A stretch of DNA of 64,000 nt. It comes from Tardibacter chloracetimidivorans (GTDB lineage: Bacteria; Pseudomonadota; Alphaproteobacteria; Sphingomonadales; Sphingomonadaceae). Position numbers and translations under genes: made by a program. The DNA is taken from positions 669,501 to 733,500 of the forward strand of contig NZ_CP018221.1 in NCBI RefSeq assembly GCF_001890385.1, in the 5' to 3' direction. Below, one piece after another: positions 42,639-48,878 of this stretch. Each line of letters opens with the position of its first letter. Position 1 is the first letter of the stretch. Under the pieces are notes generated by a model. The model was not told the origin of the DNA and did no database searches. It saw only the letters and a program-made list of their open reading frames with translations.

Positions 42639-43172
42639 TTAGAGGTCCAACGCCGAACCAGAGGAGCTTTCGCCACCTTCCGCGTCACCTTCGTCAAACC
42701 CGCCAGAACCTTCGTACTCATAGCCGTCCTCGACCTCATCGAAGTCAGAGGAAGCAGAGGCAACAGACTTCACCTGGGCCTGCTTAAGCTGGAACGAGAT
42801 GCCCTTGTCGTACTCGATCAGGAACCCGGAGAGACGAAGGACACTTCCGCCACCGATGGTTACATCCTTGCCGATCTTCTGGTTCTTCGCATCGAAGACG
42901 GCTGGTTCGTATTGTGTCTTAGCTGTCAATACGATCTCGCCGGCGTCCTCGTCGATCACATAGGGGACGTGCTTCTTGGCCCACTGCTTACCGTGGACCT
43001 CCTCAGCGAAGGCATCGATCTTCTTGACCATGGCATTGACATCCTCGTCATCGATCTTGAAGACGAGCTTGGTCTTGTACTTATTGTCTGCATATTTCCC
43101 CGTGGAGTCCGGCTTGGAGATATGCGGGTAACGTGCGCTGCCAAAAGGCGTCGCTAGTTTGGTTTTCTTCAC
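42639..43172 (-). CDS. ssDNA-binding protein (T7 gp2.5-like)
   Basis: Protein of 177 residues: basic start (MKKTKLATPFGSARYPHISK), an OB-fold-like beta-rich centre (KTKLVFKIDDEDVNAM...VTIGGGSVLRLSGFLIEYD...GISFQLKQAQVKSV), and a very acidic C-terminal tail (DFDEVEDGYEYEG...). A C-terminal acidic tail is the hallmark of gp2.5, where it contacts polymerase and helicase-primase. The end overlaps the start of endonuclease I by about 80 bp, as genes 2.5 and 3 are neighbours in T7. Confidence 0.85.
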   Translation of the reverse strand: MKKTKLATPFGSARYPHISKPDSTGKYADNKYKTKLVFKIDDEDVNAMVKKIDAFAEEVHGKQWAKKHVPYVIDEDAGEIVLTAKTQYEPAVFDAKNQKIGKDVTIGGGSVLRLSGFLIEYDKGISFQLKQAQVKSVASASSDFDEVEDGYEYEGSGGFDEGDAEGGESSSGSALDL

Positions 43173-43420
43173 TGTAGTAATTTCCGTTTAATGGCTTCGG
43201 TCAAAATAGAATGATTATCCGACAGGATTAGGACCTTACGTATATCCCAGTCTTGGAATGGCTCATTATCTCTGACCTCACGCACGAACTCTTGGACGAT
43301 GAATATCTGGTTAAGTGTGAATTTCTGAAAGCTGGATACGTTAGGACATGTCGGAATACGTGACAGCATTTCCTGACCGTTGACATGCGCAGACGGTCGG
43401 CAAACATTTAGTTTTACCAA
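43169..43420 (-). CDS. Small protein before ssb, probable TTG start
   Basis: About 83 residues if it starts at a TTG near 43420 (VKLNVCRPSAHVNGQEMLSR follows), which has a perfect AGGAGG 5-6 nt upstream. In-frame starts 18-30 bp further upstream lack a ribosome site. The C-terminal part (WDIRKVLILSDNHSILTEAI) looks like an alpha/beta fold. Not recognised. It overlaps the ssb start by 4 bp and is the first gene after the promoter-like element at 43898-43928. Confidence 0.55.
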   Translation of the reverse strand: MVKLNVCRPSAHVNGQEMLSRIPTCPNVSSFQKFTLNQIFIVQEFVREVRDNEPFQDWDIRKVLILSDNHSILTEAIKRKLLQ

Positions 43421-43897
43421 GTGTCCTCCTAAGGTCATATATGGTCTCAATTGTTCACCCGCTAGAGACCAATGCGGGGATTAGAAGGTACCCATCCACT
43501 AAGGCCAAAGCCCGGAGGCCGGTCGCTAAGCCCACACATGGAAGGCTTGGATGGCTGGAGGTGGCAAGCGCATGATTACCCGTCATGTCGCCCATGTTGC
43601 GTCAGGCCGCAGCGTACCTTCTTGGGTAAAAATGATGGTGAAGACCCTGTGACCATCGGCACGGTAGCTATCATTGAGGGTATCCCCTCTAAGCTAACTG
43701 ACAGTGTGCATCGTTGAGAGGCATTCAGTGTTCCATTAGTGTGCAGGGCTTCCACCTGCTGCCCCTAGCTAGCGTCGCCACATAGGAAGTAAGGAGTGAG
43801 CGGTTGTCGGGTCTTATGGGTTGTGCCCCATCGTCAGCCTTTCCCCGTCGAGAGAGGTCTTGAGAGACTATAAGCCCGGTACGAGACAGGTGCTTAT
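43421..43897. other. Leader region between RNR and ssb block
   Basis: About 480 bp without a convincing gene. An 81-codon plus frame (43472-43717) and a 32-codon minus frame (MIATVPMVTGSSPSFLPKKV...) lack support. A hairpin GAGGG-GATA-CCCTC (about 43673-43686) sits in a stretch resembling the 31-bp element (CAGTTAGCTTAGAGGGGATA). This may be a long 5' leader for the ssb operon. Confidence 0.45.
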
Positions 43898-43928
43898 AGT
43901 GTAAGTATCCCCTTTAGAAAACTGTCTC
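43898..43928 (-). promoter_or_regulatory. 31-bp promoter-like element, copy B
   Basis: 28 of 31 bases match 51491-51521. On minus the shared core is GGGATACTTACACT; here it continues ATAAGC, giving ACACTATA, as in T7/SP6-class promoters. It lies just after the RNR stop and directs into the ssb/replication operon. Confidence 0.6.
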
Positions 43929-43941
43929 ACATTTGAGAGGC

Positions 43942-45618
43942 TTAAGCCCCACAGGAGCCGCCCTTGCCGCTCACGTCACAAATGTCATGGACTTGCTCGC
44001 TAAACTCCTCTCCTTCGAGAATCCTTGCGTCCCCATAAGGAACAGGCGTCAAGGGCTGACCGCCACGAGCGCCATTTGGATAGCAAGTAAAGCCGCGTAG
44101 CCGCTTGGCGTATCGGGCAAGAGTAGAGCTAAAGGTATCCACAGTATCTTCATTGTTCAGGTCGCTTCCCCACTCAGGGAGATTGATAGTGGAACTGATT
44201 GCCATGTCCACATAATCCTGAACGTCCGCCTGGAAAGCTATGCGCCTCTCAAAGTCACCTGCGAGGTCCATAGCAGACTCAATCTTCTCTGGGTCGGCCC
44301 CATAGAGGTCGATTAGCTCCTTAGCTGTCCCATCGATCACGTACTGGTAGACCCAGTTGGTTCCATCCTTGAGGTAGCGTCGTTTGTAGGCCACAGCAAA
44401 CAGTGGCTCAATTCCGGTGCTTGTGCCTGCAAGGATGCCGATAGACCCAGTAGGAGCGATAGCTCTGTTTGCGACAGGTTGCGACACGGATAGAGTGGAT
44501 GCAAATAGTGCCGAAGTTGCATCACTAACGTCTCGATAGACGGCGAGCCACTCGTGCAGTTCTTCGGTGACTTCATAGCGATATCCTTTCTTGATGAGCC
44601 ATTCGTGGACCCCCATGAGACCCAGGCCCAGCCTGCGGTTCTTCTCGCGGACCTCATAGACCTTCTGGTACGGGAGTTTGGCTTTAAGGGTCCCGCAGAT
44701 GAGGAACTTGGTGGCTAATTCAGTAACATCCCTAAGCTCCTGAAGGCTCTCTATCCGCCCTAGATTGAGAGACCCAAGGTTACACACGTCGCTATCGTCA
44801 GCACTAGTAACCTCAGTGCAAGCGTTACGGAGGGTTTCATGCGCCTTGTCTCCAAAGTTGAACGAGAAGCCCGGCTCTGCTGTCTTAAGAGCCTGGCGCA
44901 CATTGAGCCTGAATGTCTCTCCTACATCCCCTGTGGCCTCGTATTGGCACAGCCAAGCATCATCATAATTCAAGCTGATGTTGGTCATGTCCAAGGGGGC
45001 GGGATAGTTAAAGTCCTGCTCCTTGATGTCCTTGAGGGTGTAACCTGTGGAGCCTACCGGGTATTGATCCCAGTCCTTGATCGTAAGGAACTGCCGGGCA
45101 TCATCATGTTGCCAGTTGAGGCTTGCGTAGATCGCAGAGCGCCTGGAGCCTCCCTGCATGACCCTACGGCCAATCTCGTTTATCATCTCCATCTTAGGGA
45201 GCGGGCCGGACGCTTTGCCTCCTGTGCGGGCTATGGGGGCACCTGAGGGCCTATAGATCGAATAGTCGGCCCCTATGCCTCCTCCGGTCATCAAGCAGGA
45301 TTCGGATTTCCATGAGAGGTCCGCCCAGTCTTCTCGGGAGTCCTCTTCGGCCTTAAGCAAATAGCAATTATTGAAGAAGGCGTTAGGCCGTCCAGCGTAG
45401 TATAAGTACCTTCCTCCAAATATCACCTTCATTTCAACCATGTACTGAATAAGCTGGTTAACATCGGAGTGGGACATGAGACCATCGCAGACCTGATGGC
45501 CTAGCGTGTGACAAAGCTCCTCCCAGGTCTCAGCGCCTTCGTGGCGGTACTTTTGATTGAAGATGTCCTCAGAGAACTTTGAGCGGAACTGTGGGTTGAC
45601 GTTGGATCGCCAAGTCAT
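43942..45618 (-). CDS. nrdJ: Ribonucleotide reductase, probably class II (B12-dependent)
   Basis: Protein of 558 residues that reduces ribonucleotides to deoxyribonucleotides. The active-site pattern is visible: SCLMTGGGIGADYS, the NACTEVTSADDSDVCNLGSL segment with catalytic Cys and Glu, GLGLMGVHEWLIKKG, and APTGSIGILAGTSTGIEPLF. The C-terminus ends in a Cys pair (CDVSGKGGSCGA) for re-reduction by thioredoxin. No small radical-generating subunit is next to it, and the short single-chain form fits adenosylcobalamin-dependent enzymes of marine podoviruses. The gene stands alone between an upstream terminator and a downstream promoter element. Confidence 0.85.
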   Translation of the reverse strand: MTWRSNVNPQFRSKFSEDIFNQKYRHEGAETWEELCHTLGHQVCDGLMSHSDVNQLIQYMVEMKVIFGGRYLYYAGRPNAFFNNCYLLKAEEDSREDWADLSWKSESCLMTGGGIGADYSIYRPSGAPIARTGGKASGPLPKMEMINEIGRRVMQGGSRRSAIYASLNWQHDDARQFLTIKDWDQYPVGSTGYTLKDIKEQDFNYPAPLDMTNISLNYDDAWLCQYEATGDVGETFRLNVRQALKTAEPGFSFNFGDKAHETLRNACTEVTSADDSDVCNLGSLNLGRIESLQELRDVTELATKFLICGTLKAKLPYQKVYEVREKNRRLGLGLMGVHEWLIKKGYRYEVTEELHEWLAVYRDVSDATSALFASTLSVSQPVANRAIAPTGSIGILAGTSTGIEPLFAVAYKRRYLKDGTNWVYQYVIDGTAKELIDLYGADPEKIESAMDLAGDFERRIAFQADVQDYVDMAISSTINLPEWGSDLNNEDTVDTFSSTLARYAKRLRGFTCYPNGARGGQPLTPVPYGDARILEGEEFSEQVHDICDVSGKGGSCGA

Positions 45619-45647
45619 TTGTTATTAGGTACTTTCATGTGTGAGTT

Positions 45648-45680
45648 AAAAAGAAAACGCCCCGCTTACTAGGCGAGGCG
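45648..45680 (-). terminator. Strong intrinsic terminator after the early operon
   Basis: On minus the stem CGCCTCGC (45673-45680) / GCGGGGCG (45658-45665, one G-U pair) with a 7-nt loop is followed by TTTTCTTTTT (45648-45657). It follows the last small early gene (45706) and precedes the RNR gene. Confidence 0.85.
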
Positions 45681-45705
45681 CTGGGAGTCTTGGGAAGGTG
45701 AGAGG

Positions 45706-46107
45706 CTACTTCAGGGGCATGGCGCGGATAGGCATCCACCATTCCGGCGAAAGAATGTCGCCATCTGTGCTCCAATCGCTTTCGTCGTGTTCGACAAGCT
45801 CTTGGATATGGTCGCTAACGTATTCCCACCGTTCGACCTTTCGGGTTTCCCACCGCGCTAGCCCAACTGGTGGCAAATCTTCGCGGTCGAAACGTTCGCC
45901 ACATGCGAGAAACCATGTGCCATCCTTGGGCGCAGTCTCTCCCGGATGCCAGCCTTCCGCGCTCATGGTGCTGGCAAGCTGATCGAGCGCCCATCTGATA
46001 GCCGCGCGGGCGATTAGCGCCTCACCTGTATTCATTAAGAACAGGTGCCGCCTGAGGTTATCGGTGGAGAGGTCTAGCCCCTTCGCCAGTTCTGCTGGAT
46101 CGGTCAT
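45706..46107 (-). CDS. DUF551-like early protein
   Basis: Protein of 133 residues. The second half fits DUF551-type phage proteins: GWHPGETAPKDGTWFLACGE, then a Trp-rich stretch (RKVERWEYVSDH) and the ending SPEWWMPIRAMPL. Function unknown; common in early/accessory regions. ATG overlaps the upstream stop by 4 bp. Starts MTD..., like three neighbours. Confidence 0.65.
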   Translation of the reverse strand: MTDPAELAKGLDLSTDNLRRHLFLMNTGEALIARAAIRWALDQLASTMSAEGWHPGETAPKDGTWFLACGERFDREDLPPVGLARWETRKVERWEYVSDHIQELVEHDESDWSTDGDILSPEWWMPIRAMPLK

Positions 46108-46364
46108 TCGATCAGCCCTTCTTTCCTCGCCTGTGCCTCACTTGTCATCAGGCGGTCACCGCAGATCGGGCAGTCGAATTTTGGCATCGCTGCCATGACT
46201 AGCGATCCCCTCGGCAGGCCGACCTTTATGATATAGCCGCAATGTTCGAATTGGAAATGAACATCGCCCATCTCTGGGGCCTTTGGGTAGCCCGCCATGT
46301 CTTCGCCTTCATATGACACAGTGCTGCGGAAGTTGATCCCGCTCCGAATGTCCTTGTCGTCCAT
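46104..46364 (-). CDS. Small zinc-ribbon-like early protein
   Basis: 86 residues from the ATG at 46364 (MDDKDIRSGINFRSTVSYEG), which has AGGAGA about 8 nt upstream. A CPICG motif near the end (KFDCPICGDRLMTS) and an earlier FEHCGYIIKVG could bind zinc. Coupled to the DUF551 gene. Not recognised. Confidence 0.6.
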   Translation of the reverse strand: MDDKDIRSGINFRSTVSYEGEDMAGYPKAPEMGDVHFQFEHCGYIIKVGLPRGSLVMAAMPKFDCPICGDRLMTSEAQARKEGLIE

Positions 46365-46380
46365 CACGCTTTCTCCTCGC

Positions 46381-46638
46381 CTAGAGCCTCGACGTACCAC
46401 TACCGTAGAAGCTGAGCTGATCGCGACACTTTCGCAGCGCCTCCTCGGCCTTGGCGGCGCGGTCTTCTGCTGCCTTGCGCTTGCTGTACAAGCCTCCGCT
46501 AACCAAGCATTGAAGTATCTCCACCTCTGCCTTTAGTTCCTTGATGCGGGCGGCTGCTTCCTTGAGCAACGAGGGTGTGCGCGAGCCGTCCGCTTGCGTA
46601 AGAAGGCGCTCAACCAGATCGTCGGGTTGATTGGTCAT
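46381..46638 (-). CDS. Ead/Ea22-like early protein
   Basis: 85 residues, helical: MTNQPDDLVERLLTQADGSR, then KEAAARIKELKAEVEILQ and a coiled-coil tail (AKAEEALRKCRDQLS). The opening and heptad pattern are common in Ead/Ea22-type phage accessory proteins of unknown role. The ATG overlaps the upstream stop by 4 bp. Confidence 0.65.
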   Translation of the reverse strand: MTNQPDDLVERLLTQADGSRTPSLLKEAAARIKELKAEVEILQCLVSGGLYSKRKAAEDRAAKAEEALRKCRDQLSFYGSGTSRL

Positions 46639-46868
46639 GGGAGATCATCCTCTACGGTAGAGCGGTATAGACACTCTTGCCCTTTATAGGCGACAGGTTC
46701 GAGCGCGAGGATATAGTAATCTGGCGCTTGGTCTTTGTTGTTGCGCTTCTTATTGTAGGCATTCCGAAACACGTTGGCCGCATCTATTGTTTCAAACGGC
46801 CCAGCGTATCCATCAATCTTTGCGCCCCATCCTCGCTCGCTCTCGTACATAGGTACAACGTACTCCAT
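46635..46868 (-). CDS. Hypothetical early protein, 77 residues
   Basis: MEYVVPMYESERGWGAKIDG, then GPFETIDAANVFRNAYNKKR and YYILALEPVAYKGQE. Small alpha/beta protein, not recognised. The ATG starts at the base after the upstream stop. Confidence 0.55.
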   Translation of the reverse strand: MEYVVPMYESERGWGAKIDGYAGPFETIDAANVFRNAYNKKRNNKDQAPDYYILALEPVAYKGQECLYRSTVEDDLP

Positions 46869-47381
46869 CTACCCCTCCTCCCGCATGGCTGCGATGGCTG
46901 CCGCTAGTTTACGGCCGCCGGACGAGAGGGCGACAACAAGCCGGAACTCATCTGGCAGGCTCTCAAGTTCCGCGATCAGCCGGTTCACCCTCTCCACCGT
47001 CGCATCGTCTGCTTGGTGGTGGGCGCGACCATCGGCTAGACCGCGTTCGTAACCGGCTTCTTCGGCTGCCATGATCTGCGCATTATGGCGCGTGGTCTGC
47101 GAAGCGTAAAGACGATAGGCTTCGCAGGACTCGTCGTGGAGGAGCCTGCGCATCTCCTCCAGGTCGGCCTCCGCCTTCCGGAGCGCCATCACGAGGCCAC
47201 GTTCCGCGCCGAGCTTGATCCGGCAGGCTGGGTCGGATGATGGATCGAACCCGAAGTGATAGCGGGCACTACCCGGCGTGGTGAAAGTCTCGCCGCAATG
47301 GAAACACGTCCACCCGTGCGGGGGCTTCTCGTAAGTCTGAGCCTCCGTTAGCGATGCTGCCAGCTTTGAGAGGTCAGACAT
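46869..47381 (-). CDS. Zinc-finger and coiled-coil early protein
   Basis: 170 residues from the ATG at 47381 (MSDLSKLAASLTEAQTYEKP), whose first 8 bases overlap the upstream stop (ATGTCTGA). A C2H2-like finger WTCFHCGETFTTPGSARYHF lies at about residues 25-44, followed by a helical coiled coil. A C-terminal helix (IAELESLPDEFRLVVALSSG) follows. Possibly nucleic-acid binding. Confidence 0.6.
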   Translation of the reverse strand: MSDLSKLAASLTEAQTYEKPPHGWTCFHCGETFTTPGSARYHFGFDPSSDPACRIKLGAERGLVMALRKAEADLEEMRRLLHDESCEAYRLYASQTTRHNAQIMAAEEAGYERGLADGRAHHQADDATVERVNRLIAELESLPDEFRLVVALSSGGRKLAAAIAAMREEG

Positions 47382-47721
47382 TCTCGCCTCCATCGTTGGG
47401 GAGGTGGTTGAAGGCGCGGAGGTTGCCGGAAATATGCATGGCTTCAATTGCCATGCTTTCATGATCCCGCGCCTCTTGCCGCTGCCTCCGCTTCAATGCA
47501 TCCGTCTGGGCAGACTTGCGATGCTGAGCGTGTTTGACGGCCATCTCAGCCGCCAGTTGCGTCGTCAGCTTGATCGCGGCGAGGGCGATTTGCACCGCGT
47601 TAGTGTCGTCATACCCGCCTGCGTCGAGATGCGCTTCGTCCAGCTTCATGGGGGCGACAATACGGATCAGGTAAGGCTTGGCCACCTTCCGCGCCAGTTT
47701 CAGCGCACGTTCGTCAGTCAT
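47374..47721 (-). CDS. Hypothetical helical early protein
   Basis: 115 residues from the ATG at 47721 (MTDERALKLARKVAKPYLIR), with GAGGA 9 nt upstream. Mostly helical; basic stretch ALKRRQRQEARDHESMAIEA. Not recognised. Confidence 0.55.
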   Translation of the reverse strand: MTDERALKLARKVAKPYLIRIVAPMKLDEAHLDAGGYDDTNAVQIALAAIKLTTQLAAEMAVKHAQHRKSAQTDALKRRQRQEARDHESMAIEAMHISGNLRAFNHLPNDGGENV

Positions 47722-47725
47722 CTGC

Positions 47726-48001
47726 TCAATCCTCAACCCAAAGCCACTTCTTGTCATCCCAAACGCGGCCGGATGGCGTGGTCATCTGAAGCGGTGTATT
47801 GATCTCTTCGGCGGTCACGCGGAACTTGGTCGCCAAGCCCTTCGCTTCTGCCAGTTCCATAAAGCAAGCCGAGCACACCATGTCGTTGAACTCTGGCTCG
47901 CCGTTGATGCAGCCACCACGCATGACAGCGTTCCAAAGCGGGGAATGGGCGACCCAGATCGCGTTTTCGTGTCCACATCGCGTGCACTGTTCGTCAGTCA
48001 T
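47726..48001 (-). CDS. Cys-rich early protein
   Basis: 91 residues from the ATG at 48001 (MTDEQCTRCGHENAIWVAHS). Two Cys pairs, CTRC and CSAC, frame a small domain likely to bind zinc; the end is WDDKKWLWVED. The ATG overlaps the upstream stop in an ATGACTGA word. Confidence 0.6.
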   Translation of the reverse strand: MTDEQCTRCGHENAIWVAHSPLWNAVMRGGCINGEPEFNDMVCSACFMELAEAKGLATKFRVTAEEINTPLQMTTPSGRVWDDKKWLWVED

Positions 48002-48128
48002 CAGATTGTCCTTTGAGGTAGTCCCAATCGCGGGTTGACCAGTTCCATACGAGCCAACCGCCATGAGGCCATTTCACCCGGATAAGGGGCTGTCGCCGCG
48101 ATGCTGCCAGAGATGAGAGGTCAGTCAT
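47994..48128 (-). CDS. 44-residue early protein
   Basis: MTDLSSLAASRRQPLIRVKW then PHGGWLVWNWSTRDWDYLKG: a compact Trp-rich protein. The start overlaps the preceding stop as ATGACTGA, and its own end overlaps the next start in the same way. Confidence 0.5.
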   Translation of the reverse strand: MTDLSSLAASRRQPLIRVKWPHGGWLVWNWSTRDWDYLKGQSDD

Positions 48129-48330
48129 TGGGGGCCTCACGTGCTGCGAGCATGGCGTCTGCGATAAGGTACGCGCAATGAGCAAAACCACTGGCGTCCC
48201 CGGGACCGAACGTGCCTCTGTTCATGATTCCCGCCAGCGCTTGCCCGGCGAACCAGTCCCGAAGCGACATGCCTCCGAATGGCCCTTCCGGGGATAGGCT
48301 CTGCGGAAAGACGGGCGTGCTCTTGTCCAT
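48121..48330 (-). CDS. Conserved small phage protein
   Basis: 69 residues with the phrase GMSLRDWFAGQALAGI and the end AYLIADAMLAAREA, a pattern common in small prophage-encoded proteins of unknown function. It starts at the base following no gap after the upstream gene (stop at 48331). Confidence 0.65.
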   Translation of the reverse strand: MDKSTPVFPQSLSPEGPFGGMSLRDWFAGQALAGIMNRGTFGPGDASGFAHCAYLIADAMLAAREAPND

Positions 48331-48849
48331 CTACTTCTCTCCCCTCTTCGTGAGAAAGGCGCGGGCGATCTCTTCCTCGGTTTTCCCCGTCATCTGAAGA
48401 ACCGTGTTGTTGGCTTGCCGCTCTGGCGCGAAGGCGTCGCTAAACGCCATGTTCACTTCTGGCGGACATTCGGAAGAGTGGCGGAAGCCGTTTCTGAACA
48501 CCCAAACAAGCGCTCGCCACGCCTCATCACGCTGACGAATAATGGTTGACGCCGAGCGAAGCGCGTCTCGTTCCTTCACCGCCTCTGCAAGAGCGCGTTC
48601 GGCTGCTTCGGCTCGTTCTTCGTGATGGACGGCAATCTTGAATAGCCTGTCGCTGTCGGCGGTGCCCTTCTCCACCCGCGCTTCAAGAGCGTCGATGTGA
48701 GATAGGATGTCCGTTACGGCTTCGGCCAAGTGCCTACGCCACCAGAACCCCTGCCCCTGAACCGTGTCATCGAACCAATAGCCCTCCAATCGCGCGTGCC
48801 CACAGAGGAAGGCCGCAACCTCCCGCATCCGCTCTATCTTCTGTTTCAT
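48331..48849 (-). CDS. Coiled-coil early protein (Ead/Ea22-like)
   Basis: 172 residues. N-terminal helical part with GYWFDDTVQGQGFWWRRHLA, a central coiled coil (HHEERAEAAERALAEAVKER, about 95-114), and a C-terminal helix EEEIARAFLTKRGEK. First gene after the RNA polymerase gene (29-bp gap). Unknown function. Confidence 0.55.
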   Translation of the reverse strand: MKQKIERMREVAAFLCGHARLEGYWFDDTVQGQGFWWRRHLAEAVTDILSHIDALEARVEKGTADSDRLFKIAVHHEERAEAAERALAEAVKERDALRSASTIIRQRDEAWRALVWVFRNGFRHSSECPPEVNMAFSDAFAPERQANNTVLQMTGKTEEEIARAFLTKRGEK

Positions 48850-48878
48850 ATCCGTTACTCTCTCATTTTGTATATTCT

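Larger units (their letters stand above)
41189..42721 (-). pseudogene. Endonuclease I (T7 gp3 type) interrupted by IS630 copy 2
   Basis: The N-terminal part (42721-42380) reads MSTKVLAGLTKVTRKVAKAP, then NGYRSGLEAKIAKDLEERGV, YTPDFILPNGIIVEAKG and DRHKHVLVKKQHSHL. After removal of the element and one TA, the frame continues DIRFVFSRSSSPIYKGSKTT and ends PEEWIKEK at 41189. The PD-(D/E)xK residues (YTPDF, VEAKG) and the C-terminal half match T7 endonuclease I, a junction-resolving enzyme also used to degrade host DNA. The reconstruction shows the gene was intact before insertion. The start has GAGGA 7 nt upstream and lies inside the ssb gene end. Confidence 0.93.

Noticed and set aside
43472-43717. 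Plus-strand frame of 81 codons with several Cys
   Set aside because: Considered as an HNH-like fragment, but there is no full motif, no ribosome site, and it is on the wrong strand for the operon.
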